From contig NZ_JADOUS010000001.1 of the NCBI RefSeq assembly GCF_015752045.1, positions 310,001 through 374,000 of the forward strand: a stretch of 64,000 bases of DNA, read 5' to 3'. This document shows positions 26,844 through 34,522 of the stretch, one piece after another. Below the pieces are notes generated by a model. The model worked only from the letters and a program-made list of their open reading frames with translations, was not told the DNA's origin and did not search any database. Origin of the DNA: Arthrobacter_D sp015752045 (GTDB lineage: Bacteria; Actinomycetota; Actinomycetes; Actinomycetales; Micrococcaceae). The position numbers and the translations under genes were made by a program. Numbering within the stretch: the stretch's first letter is position 1; each line of letters starts with the position of its first letter.

Positions 26844-28961
26844 ATGCGAATGATGAGCAGGCGCACCCGCGTCTCTGCTGTGCTGGGCGCCGTCGTGGCG
26901 ATCCCGCTGGTCTCGGGTACTGCGGCTTTCGCCGACGAACCGATCACCTTCCCGTCCGGGGACTACGTGATCGACAACGCCGGGGTCCTCAGCGTGGACG
27001 AGGAGAGCGAGCTCGAGGCCGCCATCGCCGACCTGCAGTCCTCGCAGGGCTTCACCGTCCGGATCGCCTACGTGGACACGTTCGAGAACCCGAGCAGCGC
27101 CGAGCAGTGGGCGGCGGAGGTCGCCACCACGAACGCGGCGTCGGCCGACGAAGCAGTCCTCGCCGTCGCGGTGGACCAGCGTGATGTGGGACTCGTCGCC
27201 GGACAGCAGTCAGGCGTCTACCCGTCGGTCCAGGAGATCCGCACGAGCTACGTCATCCCGGAACTGGCGGTCGATGACTGGGCGGGCGGCGGCCTCGCAG
27301 CGGTCGAAGGGATCGACCAGGCGCTCGCCGGCGCCTCCACGGGCAGCGGGACCTCCCCGGACAGCGGCAGTACGGGCGGCAGTGGCCTCGGCGGACTCGT
27401 CCTCGTCGGCGGGCTCGTGGCCGTCGCCGGTGCCGGCGGGTACATGCTGCTCAAGAAGCGCAGCGCCGGCAGCGCCCAGCGCAAGCGTGAGGAATACGGG
27501 TACGGACCGGTGCCCTCCGCGGACGGCGGGGTCGTGGATCCGCTCGCGGCGCTGAGTGTCGAGGACCTGCGCAAACGGGCGGGGAGCCTCCTCATCGCCG
27601 CCGACGACGCCATCAAGTCGAGCGAGCAGGAGCTCGGTTTCGCGGAGGCGCAGTACGGGGCCGAGGCCATCGCCATGTTCTCGCAGGACATCGCGACCGC
27701 GAAGCAGCACATGGGTGCATCCTTCAAGCTCCAGCAGCAGCTCGACGATCACATCCCGGACACCGAGGAGCAGCAGCGCCAGTGGCTCGGTGAGATCATC
27801 CGGCGCTGCGAGGACGTCAACGCCTCCCTGCAGGAGCACAAGGAGGACTTCGACGCGCTGCGCGAACTCGAGCGGAACGCGCCCGACGCCCTGCGCCGCG
27901 CGCAGTCCGCCGCGGACGAGGCCCGCCGGCGCTTCTCCGCCGCCGAACAGGCCCTTCGGAGCCTGCAGGGCCGATACCTCGAGACGGCCACCACCCAGGT
28001 CTCCGACAACATCGAGCAGGCACGTGAGCGCCTGGCCTTCGTCGACAGCGCGGCGACCGAAGCGCAGTCGCGGATGGCGCAGGGAGACACGGGGCGCGCC
28101 GTCGTCGCCGTCCGTGCGGCCGAGGAGTCGGTGCACCAGAGCACGGTCCTGCTGGATGCGATCGACAAGCGCGCCGAGGAACTCGGCGCCGCCGAGCGTG
28201 AGCTCGAGCGTGCGCTCCCCGACAGCGAGCAGGACCTGGCGCAAGCCCAGGCGATGGACCGCACGGGGCAGTACCGCGACCTCGCCGGGCCGATCGCGGC
28301 CCTGCAGTCCACCGTGGCGACCGTGCGGCAGGAACGGCAGAACGGACGCAGCAATCCGCTCGCCCTCCTTCAGCGGCTGGAGGCGGCACACGCACAGCTC
28401 GACGCCGCCCTCGGCGGCGTGCGCGACCAGGCGGAGAACACCCGGCGTGCCCAGGACTCCCTCCAGCACGCGCTGATCGCGGCCCAGTCGAGCATCTCCG
28501 GGACCGCTGATTACATCCGCGCTCGTCGCGGCGGCGTGGGCAGCGAGGCCAGGACCCGCCTCGCCGAGGCCGAGCGCAATCTCGACTACGCCGTCGATCT
28601 CCAGCGCTCGGACCCGGTGACCGCACTGTCCCACGCCCAGCAGGCGACGATGCTCGCCGAACAGGCGGCCCAGCTCGCGGAGCAGGACGTCGACGGGTTC
28701 GGCGGCGGTGGCATGGGTATGGGCATGGGCGGCAGGTACGGAGGCCGCGGCGGCGACGGGATGGGCGGCGCCCTGCTCGGCGGCATCCTCCTCGGCGGTC
28801 TCCTCAACGGGGGTGGGTTCGGCGGCGGGCACCACGACGGCGGCGGCTTCGGCGGCGGTTTCGGGGGCGACGGCGGAAGCTTCGGCGGAGGCGGCTTCGG
28901 CGGCTTCGGCGGCGGCGGAGGCGGCTTCGGAGACTTCGGAGGCGGCGGCGGCGACTTCTAG
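26844..28961 (+). CDS. TPM domain protein with cytoplasmic coiled coil
   Basis: 705 residues. A signal-like helix ends at about residue 30 (GTAAFADEP). The TPM domain (about 35-165) has VIDNAGVLSVDEESELEAAI and an extracytoplasmic location. A second hydrophobic helix at about 185-212 (GGLVLVGGLVAVAGAGGYML) is followed by a basic stop-transfer. Residues about 235-610 are Ala/Glu/Gln/Arg-rich and predicted coiled coil. The last 90 residues are almost only Gly, Phe, Ser and Asp, ending GGGGGDF. The ATG at 26844 with AAGGG ahead is chosen; the frame is open for 26 more codons but crosses the promoter. pspA lies 60 bases downstream, so I infer a link between an envelope sensor and PspA. Confidence 0.83.
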   Translation: MRMMSRRTRVSAVLGAVVAIPLVSGTAAFADEPITFPSGDYVIDNAGVLSVDEESELEAAIADLQSSQGFTVRIAYVDTFENPSSAEQWAAEVATTNAASADEAVLAVAVDQRDVGLVAGQQSGVYPSVQEIRTSYVIPELAVDDWAGGGLAAVEGIDQALAGASTGSGTSPDSGSTGGSGLGGLVLVGGLVAVAGAGGYMLLKKRSAGSAQRKREEYGYGPVPSADGGVVDPLAALSVEDLRKRAGSLLIAADDAIKSSEQELGFAEAQYGAEAIAMFSQDIATAKQHMGASFKLQQQLDDHIPDTEEQQRQWLGEIIRRCEDVNASLQEHKEDFDALRELERNAPDALRRAQSAADEARRRFSAAEQALRSLQGRYLETATTQVSDNIEQARERLAFVDSAATEAQSRMAQGDTGRAVVAVRAAEESVHQSTVLLDAIDKRAEELGAAERELERALPDSEQDLAQAQAMDRTGQYRDLAGPIAALQSTVATVRQERQNGRSNPLALLQRLEAAHAQLDAALGGVRDQAENTRRAQDSLQHALIAAQSSISGTADYIRARRGGVGSEARTRLAEAERNLDYAVDLQRSDPVTALSHAQQATMLAEQAAQLAEQDVDGFGGGGMGMGMGGRYGGRGGDGMGGALLGGILLGGLLNGGGFGGGHHDGGGFGGGFGGDGGSFGGGGFGGFGGGGGGFGDFGGGGGDF

Positions 28962-29021
28962 CAGCCGAAGCCCCTCCCCTGCAGGACACAAGGATCATTC
29001 GCAGAATCGAAAGGAAAATCA

Positions 29022-29822
29022 ATGGTAAAGCAGTCGATATTCGGCAGGATGGCTCAGCTGACCCGAGCCAACATCAACGCGTTGCTCGACCAGGCGGAGG
29101 ATCCGCAGAAGATGCTCGACCAGATGGTCCGGGACTTCACCAACAGCATCGCCGAGGCGGAGAGCGCCGTCGCCCAGACCATCGGCAACCTGCGGATGAT
29201 GCAGGACGACTACAACGAGGACATCGAGAACGCCCGCAGCTGGGGCAACAAGGCCCTCGCGGCCTCCCGCAAGGCCGATGAGTACCGTGCTTCCGGCGAC
29301 ACCGTCGACGCCCAGAAGTTCGACAACCTCGCGAAGGTCGCGATCCAGCGCCAGATGTCGGCGGAGAACGAGGCGAAGGGCGCCGAGCCGACCATCGCCT
29401 CCCAGACGGAGATCGTCGAGAAGCTCAAGGACGGCCTCAACCAGATGAGGGGCAAGCTCAGCGAGCTGACGGTCAAGCGTGACCAGCTGATCGCCCGCTC
29501 CCGTACCGCGCAGGCGCAGCAGCAGGTGCACGACGCCGTCAAGAGCATCGACTTCATGGACCCGACGAGCGAGGTGGGCCGTTTCGAGGAGAAGATCCGC
29601 CGTGAGGAGGCCAGGGTCCGCGGGCAGCAGGAACTCGCGTCGTCGAGCCTGGACGCCCAGTTCGAGAGCCTCGAGGACCTCGGAGAGCAGACCGAGATCG
29701 AAGCCCGCCTGTCGGCGCTGAAGTCCGGTTCCGGGTCGCAGTCCGCGATCGGCCAGGCGGACAGCACCGGTGACGCCACGGACACCGCCACGCCGGCGAC
29801 GAAGAGCGAGACCACCTACTGA
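29022..29822 (+). CDS. pspA: PspA/IM30 family membrane-stress protein
   Basis: 266 residues. N-terminal amphipathic helix KQSIFGRMAQLTRANINALL, followed by AEDPQKMLDQMVRDF, the classical PspA start, and a long coiled coil to about residue 225. A short Ser/Thr/Asp tail ends it. PspA/IM30 (Vipp1) proteins polymerise on damaged membranes and protect them. The ATG follows AAAGGAAAATCA. It is co-transcribed with the TPM gene, and a long terminator hairpin closes the operon. Confidence 0.93.
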   Translation: MVKQSIFGRMAQLTRANINALLDQAEDPQKMLDQMVRDFTNSIAEAESAVAQTIGNLRMMQDDYNEDIENARSWGNKALAASRKADEYRASGDTVDAQKFDNLAKVAIQRQMSAENEAKGAEPTIASQTEIVEKLKDGLNQMRGKLSELTVKRDQLIARSRTAQAQQQVHDAVKSIDFMDPTSEVGRFEEKIRREEARVRGQQELASSSLDAQFESLEDLGEQTEIEARLSALKSGSGSQSAIGQADSTGDATDTATPATKSETTY

Positions 29823-29871
29823 TCGGTTCCTGACCGGCTCCTGATCAGCCGGCGGGCCCGACCGGGTCGAA

Positions 29872-29911
29872 CGACAGGGGACCGCAGCCGACCGGCTGCG
29901 GTCCCCTGTCG
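29872..29911 (+). terminator. Terminator hairpin after pspA
   Basis: A perfect 18-base-pair stem (29872-29889 with 29894-29911) with a GACC loop, about 50 bases after the pspA stop. No T run follows on either strand, so its efficiency is uncertain. Confidence 0.72.
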
Positions 29912-29943
29912 CGTCCGCAGCCCGTAGTGTCGGACCCCGCAGG

Positions 29944-29949
29944 TAGATT
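29944..29949 (+). promoter_or_regulatory. TAGATT -10-like box before photolyase
   Basis: TAGATT ends six bases before the ATG of the photolyase gene and there is no Shine-Dalgarno between them. This again fits a leaderless start. No clear -35. Confidence 0.45.
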
Positions 29950-29955
29950 GAACGC

Positions 29956-31347
29956 ATGGCTGTGACTCTGGTGTGGTTCCGCGACGACCTTCGGATCTCC
30001 GACAACCCGGCGCTCGCCAGGGCTGCGGAGGACGGCGACGACGTCGTCGCCTGCTATGTGCTCGACGACCGGACCGACGGCTTCCGGCCACTGGGCAGTG
30101 CATCCCGCTGGTGGCTCCACCACTCGCTCGCGTCGCTGGCCGGGTCCCTCGCCGAACTCGGGATCCCCCTCGTCCTGCGGCGCGGCGCGGCGGCGGAGGT
30201 CCTGCCGCAACTGGTCGAGGAGTCCTCGGCAGCGTCGGTCCTCTGGAACCGACGCTACGGCCTCGCCGAACGCACCGCGGACGCGGCACTCAAGGCCTCG
30301 TTGACGGAACGGGGTGTCGAGGCGACCAGCTTCCAGGCCAACCTCATGTACGAGCCGTGGGAGGTGACGTCCGGGTCCAGTGAGGCCTACAAGGTGTTCA
30401 CGCCCTTCTGGAGGGCATGTCTCACCTTCCGCACCCCGCGCACCCCCCTGCCGGCTCCGACGTCCCTCAGGGGCCCCCGGCTGGCGTCCGACGACCTCGC
30501 CGACTGGGGCCTGCTCCCGACCGCGCCCGACTGGGCGCAGGGCCTCCGGGACACCTGGACGCCGGGTGAGGCCGGCGCCCACGCCCGCCTGGACGACTTC
30601 CTGGACGGCGCCGCACAGGGCTACAAGGACAATCGGAACCTGCCGGCGGTCCAGGGCACCAGCATGCTCTCCCCCCACCTGCGGTTCGGCGAGATCAGCC
30701 CGTTCGAGGTCTGGCACGCGGCACAGGACCACAAGGACAGCTCGACAGCGGAGGACATCCGCGTCTTCGGGTCCGAGCTCGGCTGGCGCGAGTTCAGCTG
30801 GCAGCTCCTGTACTTCAACCCCGAACTCGCCACCGTCAACTACCGGCCCGAGTTCAACGCCTTCGCCTGGGAGAGTTCCACGCAGGCAGAGCTGGAAGCC
30901 TGGCAGCGCGGCCGCACGGGCTATCCCCTGATCGACGCCGGCATGCGCCAGATGTGGGAGATCGGCTGGATGCACAACCGGGTGCGCATGGCGACGGCGT
31001 CGTTCCTCATCAAGAACCTCCTGATTGACTGGCGCGTGGGCGAACAGTGGTTCTGGGACTGCCTCGTCGACGCCGATGCGGCGAGCAATGCCGCGAGCTG
31101 GCAGTGGGTGGCCGGTTCGGGGGCGGACGCCAGTCCCTACTTCCGGATCTTCAACCCGGTGCTGCAGAGCAAGAAGTTCGACCGCGAGGGCCGGTACCTC
31201 CTCCGCTTCGTCCCTGAACTCGCCGACGCCGCCAACATCCACGAGCCGTGGAAAGGGGCGGCGCCCGGCTACCCCGAGCCCATCGTGGACCTGAAGGAGA
31301 GCCGGGAGCGGGCGCTGAGCGCGTTCAAGGCCCTCTCCCAGGGCTGA
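29956..31347 (+). CDS. phr: Deoxyribodipyrimidine photo-lyase
   Basis: 463 residues, class I cryptochrome/photolyase. The N-terminal antenna domain begins TLVWFRDDLRISDNPAL. The C-terminal FAD domain has LSPHLRFGEISP, RTGYPLIDAGMRQMWEIGWM, HNRVRMATASFLIKNLL and the signature SNAASWQWVAGSGADASPY. It repairs UV-induced cyclobutane pyrimidine dimers using blue light. Full length, with its own probable leaderless promoter; it is followed by a strong hairpin about 80 bases downstream. Confidence 0.94.
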   Translation: MAVTLVWFRDDLRISDNPALARAAEDGDDVVACYVLDDRTDGFRPLGSASRWWLHHSLASLAGSLAELGIPLVLRRGAAAEVLPQLVEESSAASVLWNRRYGLAERTADAALKASLTERGVEATSFQANLMYEPWEVTSGSSEAYKVFTPFWRACLTFRTPRTPLPAPTSLRGPRLASDDLADWGLLPTAPDWAQGLRDTWTPGEAGAHARLDDFLDGAAQGYKDNRNLPAVQGTSMLSPHLRFGEISPFEVWHAAQDHKDSSTAEDIRVFGSELGWREFSWQLLYFNPELATVNYRPEFNAFAWESSTQAELEAWQRGRTGYPLIDAGMRQMWEIGWMHNRVRMATASFLIKNLLIDWRVGEQWFWDCLVDADAASNAASWQWVAGSGADASPYFRIFNPVLQSKKFDREGRYLLRFVPELADAANIHEPWKGAAPGYPEPIVDLKESRERALSAFKALSQG

Positions 31348-31428
31348 GCCCGTCCCACCGGTTCCATCCCCTCCCCGCCACCCGCGGTGCCTGCGAACGT
31401 CACAGCAGGACCATGGCTTCCGGCGGGC

Positions 31429-31463
31429 ACGACGTCCGGTCCACCCTGTGGACCGGACGTCGT
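31429..31463 (-). terminator. Strong hairpin terminator beside the tRNA-like locus
   Basis: A perfect 16-base-pair stem (31429-31444 with 31448-31463), loop of three. On the minus strand it begins five bases after the end of the tRNA-like sequence. It contains GTCCGGTCCAC, also present in the terminator behind tRNA-fMet at 34340-34375. It can also end photolyase transcription from the plus strand. Confidence 0.75.
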
Positions 31464-31468
31464 CCTCG

Positions 31469-31553
31469 TTGCGGGGTCGGGGGTCGAACCCGTGACCCCG
31501 GAGATGAATCCCTCGATCTGCGGGTGTCCCCTCCCCTGCCACTGAACCGCCGG
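31469..31553 (-). pseudogene. Degenerate tRNA (initiator tRNA-fMet-like)
   Basis: Read on the minus strand, the last 31 bases (through the T arm, acceptor and two bases beyond) match the genuine tRNA-fMet at 34382-34455 in 25 positions, including CCCCGCAACG at the 3' end. A TCAT that could hold the CAT anticodon and a D-arm-like GGTTCAGTGGCAG are upstream. But the 5' acceptor strand does not pair with CCCCGC, the anticodon stem is broken and the spacing is too long. One T-stem pair is A with A. It is probably a decayed duplicate with its terminator; an unusual functional tRNA cannot be excluded. The 5' boundary is approximate. Confidence 0.5.
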
Positions 31554-31826
31554 GTGGGTCGCGAAGCACATCCCGTCGGGAGAGGCATCATCCGGCGAGG
31601 ATGACCCGGGCCCGGTCACCTGCCACGACGCCGGTGACGCCCCGCCCGCCACACTTCGGGTGCTCATCATCTTGGGGTGATGCGTGCCCTGGTTCCCTGC
31701 GGGATTCTCGTGCTGTACGCACGGTCCGCGCGGCCCGGCCTCGGACGGGGTCACGGCGGACCACCCGCAAGGGCACGACCGATAGCCGATGCGTCCCCAC
31801 GGGGGCCTGACAAAGGAGTAGTCATC
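31554..31826. other. Upstream region of DUF7144 gene, no gene seen
   Basis: With the adjacent terminator and tRNA-like sequence this makes a 479-base gene-free stretch after the photolyase. It probably contains the promoter of the small membrane protein at 31827, but I cannot pick out convincing hexamers. Confidence 0.35.
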
Positions 31827-32264
31827 ATGTCGAACGACAGCAGGACCTCGACCACCAACTTCGACCGATCCTCATCCCAGCCCAGCGTGGGGGCCATCGG
31901 CGTGACCGTCCTCGCGGGCACCCTGATGATCATGATCGGCGTCTTCCACGCCTTCCAGGGCATCGTTGCGCTCCTCAACGACACGTTCTACGTCGTGTTG
32001 CCCGAGTACGTCCTCGCGTTCGACATCACCACGTGGGGCTGGGTCCATCTCATCCTCGGACTCGTCGTGGCGTTCGCCGGTGCTGCCCTGTTCCGCGGTG
32101 CCGTGTGGGCCAGGACGGTCGCCGTCATCGTCGCCTGTATCAGCATGGCGGTGAGTTTCGTGTGGATGCCCTACTACCCGCTGTGGAGCCTGACCGTCAT
32201 CGCACTGGACGTCTTCGTCATCTGGGCGGCCGTCCTCCACGGCCGCGACATCGTCGCCGAGTGA
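31827..32264 (+). CDS. DUF7144 family membrane protein
   Basis: 145 residues with four predicted membrane helices (about 22-45, 62-85, 90-108, 112-135) after a Ser/Thr/Asn-rich tail. The sequence ITTWGWVHLILGLVVAFAGAALFRGAVWAR is typical of the DUF7144 family of small actinobacterial membrane proteins (shown in part: TTWGWVHLILG). Function unknown. The ATG at 31827 has AAAGGAG eight bases upstream, one of the best ribosome-binding sites in the window. Confidence 0.8.
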   Translation: MSNDSRTSTTNFDRSSSQPSVGAIGVTVLAGTLMIMIGVFHAFQGIVALLNDTFYVVLPEYVLAFDITTWGWVHLILGLVVAFAGAALFRGAVWARTVAVIVACISMAVSFVWMPYYPLWSLTVIALDVFVIWAAVLHGRDIVAE

Positions 32265-32491
32265 CCGGCCGGGTGGCCTTCACGCTCAGGGACCTCGTGG
32301 AACGGGAGGGGATCCGCCGTGCCGACCTCCACGGACCGGTGGACCCCTCCCCACCCTGCCCGCTCCCGGGCCTCCCCGGTGGTCCCCGACGGAAGGGCAG
32401 TACCAGGGGATAACCCGCACGGCCCGACCGTGCCGGCGCGAATCCGAGGCGTGCTCCCACGCCATCCTCCGACTCGAGAGGCGCAGTGCAG

Positions 32492-33898
32492 ATGGATGTC
32501 ACCGAGACCCGCGACCAGGAAATCGCCCGGCTGTCGGCGGAGGTCGCCCGGCTGCAGTCGCAGCTCCGGACCGATCCGCTCGAGGCGCCACCGCCCGCAC
32601 CCCGGCGCCGGACCGGACGTGGACGCGCGTTCCTCGCCGTCGTGCTGATCGCGCTCGGGGTACTCCTCGCCCCGCTCGCCGTCGTCGCGGCATGGACGAA
32701 GGCCGAAGTCACCAACACCGACCAGTTCGTCGCCACCGTGGCGCCGGTCCTCGACGACCCGGCCTTCCAGTCCTACCTGGTCGACGAGATCACCGCGGCC
32801 GTCTACGAGAGCGTCGACATCGAGACGATCACCTCCGACCTGTTCGACGGAATCGCTACCCTCGACCTCCCGCCGAGGGCTGCCGACGCGCTCCAGCTGC
32901 TCGAACAGCCCGCCGTGGAAGGAGCGCAGTCGCTGATCCGCTCGACGACCGAGCAGCTCATCGCCTCCGACGGCTTCGAACAGGTGTGGGACCAGGCGCT
33001 GCGGAGCAGCCACAGCGGGCTGACCTCCGCCATCAGCGGCGACACCTCCGGCGCCGTCGTGATCAGCGACACGGGTGAGGTGGGGATACAACTCGGACCG
33101 ATCATCGCCGCGGTCAAGGAGCAGCTGACGGCGCAGGGATTCGCGCTGGCCGACCGCATCCCCGCGATCGACCGTACGGTCGTCGTCGCCCAGTCCGACG
33201 ACCTCGCCCAGGCGCGCACGGCCTACCAGGCAATCGACGTGCTCGGCTTCGTGCTCCCCTGGGTGAGCATCGCCCTGCTGGCCGCGGGGGTCCTCGTCGC
33301 AAGGAGGAAGGCGAGGGCCCTGATCTGGGCCGGTGTCGGCCTGGCAGTCGCCATGGCGTTCCTCGCCCTGGGTGTGGCCATCGGGCGCATCGCCATGGTC
33401 TCTGCGCTCTCCCCGCAGTACATGCCGTCGGGCGCGGCCGAGGCGATCTACGACACGCTCGTGCCCCTGCTCTACTCGACGGCCCTCGCCGTCGGGGTGG
33501 CGGCAGTGACCACCGCCGTCGTCGCTTACTTCGCGGGGCCGTTCCGCGGCGCCGTGGCGGTGCGCCGACTGACGGTCGACGCGGCCGGACGGATGCGCAC
33601 GGCCGCGGAGGGCAACGGGGCGACCACCGGCCGGTTCGGCGCATTCCTCTACCGCGCCCGCCGCTACATCCGGATCGCGATCGCGGCCATCGGTGGGGCG
33701 ATCGTGCTGTTCGTAAGACCGCTGACGCCGGGGGTGACCCTCTGGACCGCGGTCGGAGCGCTGATCGCCATCCTGTTGCTCGAACTGCTGCAGCGTCCGC
33801 CGGCCGTGGAGAGCGACGCGCGCACCGATGGGGAGCGCATCGACGGCGGGCCCGTCGTCGAAGGGACCCTGCCGGCAAGGGATACCCAGCGTGTTTGA
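32492..33898 (+). CDS. Multi-pass membrane protein of unknown function
   Basis: 468 residues. A short helix predicted to coil (ETRDQEIARLSAEVARLQSQL) is followed by a membrane helix at about 47-70, an extracytoplasmic domain of about 180 residues (NTDQFVATVAPVLDDPAFQ), then five more helices (about 248-268, 275-297, 323-350, 390-408, 413-430) and a polar tail. I do not recognise a characterised family, though similar proteins are widespread in actinobacteria. A GTG six bases upstream (32486) could be the start; the ATG gives better spacing from GAGAGG. The stop overlaps the DUF1622 gene by eight bases. Confidence 0.7.
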   Translation: MDVTETRDQEIARLSAEVARLQSQLRTDPLEAPPPAPRRRTGRGRAFLAVVLIALGVLLAPLAVVAAWTKAEVTNTDQFVATVAPVLDDPAFQSYLVDEITAAVYESVDIETITSDLFDGIATLDLPPRAADALQLLEQPAVEGAQSLIRSTTEQLIASDGFEQVWDQALRSSHSGLTSAISGDTSGAVVISDTGEVGIQLGPIIAAVKEQLTAQGFALADRIPAIDRTVVVAQSDDLAQARTAYQAIDVLGFVLPWVSIALLAAGVLVARRKARALIWAGVGLAVAMAFLALGVAIGRIAMVSALSPQYMPSGAAEAIYDTLVPLLYSTALAVGVAAVTTAVVAYFAGPFRGAVAVRRLTVDAAGRMRTAAEGNGATTGRFGAFLYRARRYIRIAIAAIGGAIVLFVRPLTPGVTLWTAVGALIAILLLELLQRPPAVESDARTDGERIDGGPVVEGTLPARDTQRV

Positions 33899-34268
33899 GG
33901 AGATCGTCGGCGTCTGGGTGCTCGTCATCGAGACTGTCGGCGCGCTGATCATGATCGTCGGCGCCGGATTCGCCCTCGTGGCCGCGGTGCCGTCGATGCG
34001 GCGACCGGAGGACCGGGGCAAGGCGTACGAGCGGTTACGCCGGAACGTGGGCCGCGCGATCCTCCTCGGGCTGGAGGTGCTCATCGTCGCCGACATCATC
34101 CGCACGATCCTCGTCGACCAGACCCCGCAGAGCGTGGCGGTCCTCGGCGGCATCGTCGCGATCCGGATAGCGCTCAGCTTCTCGCTCGAGGTGGAGATCG
34201 ACGGCATGTGGCCCTGGGCGAAATGGCGCGTCGCGGCCGTGCGGTCCCAGGACGGGCACGAAGCATGA
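33891..34268 (+). CDS. DUF1622 domain-containing membrane protein
   Basis: 125 residues with three hydrophobic segments (about 8-30, 50-72, 80-98). The block ERLRRNVGRAILLGLEVLIVADIIRTI is the DUF1622 core (given in part: RAILLGLEVLIVADIIRTI). Function unknown. The GTG start at 33891 overlaps the preceding stop and gives the usual DUF1622 N-terminus VFEEIVGVWVLVIE. The longer open frame upstream belongs to the preceding gene in another register. Confidence 0.8.
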   Translation: MFEEIVGVWVLVIETVGALIMIVGAGFALVAAVPSMRRPEDRGKAYERLRRNVGRAILLGLEVLIVADIIRTILVDQTPQSVAVLGGIVAIRIALSFSLEVEIDGMWPWAKWRVAAVRSQDGHEA

Positions 34269-34339
34269 TCGCCGTCGCGGCCGGACCCCCGGATCCCTGG
34301 GGGTCGCCCCCGGAACGGCCGTCGTAGCCCGGACAAACA

Positions 34340-34375
34340 AGAAGTCCGGCCCACCAGATGGTGGACCGGACTTCT
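34340..34375 (-). terminator. Terminator of tRNA-fMet
   Basis: A 16-base stem (34340-34355 with 34360-34375), loop of four. The single mismatch is C with A on the plus strand but G with U on the minus strand, so the hairpin works on the tRNA strand. TGTTTG follows there. Confidence 0.82.
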
Positions 34376-34381
34376 CTTCCG

Positions 34382-34455
34382 TTGCGGGGACAGGATTTGA
34401 ACCTGTGACCTCTGGGTTATGAGCCCAGCGAGCTACCGAACTGCTCCACCCCGCG
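34382..34455 (-). tRNA. Initiator tRNA-fMet (CAT)
   Basis: A 74-base cloverleaf: acceptor CGCGGGG with CCCCGCA, anticodon loop CTCATAA, T arm ACAGG-TTCAAAT-CCTGT. Position 1 (C) does not pair with position 72 (A), and the anticodon stem ends in three G-C pairs (GGG/CCC). Both are hallmarks of bacterial initiator tRNA. CCA is not encoded. A terminator follows six bases downstream. Confidence 0.97.
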
Positions 34456-34522
34456 GCGTGTAACTAACGTTACCGGCCGCGGGGTGGAGAAGCAAATCGA
34501 GCGGCTGCCCGGGGCGATCGGG

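Noticed and set aside
31469..31553. tRNA-Sec (TCA anticodon, T before it)
   Set aside because: No long variable arm, no 8-base acceptor and no GG 5' end; the similarity to tRNA-fMet is a better explanation.
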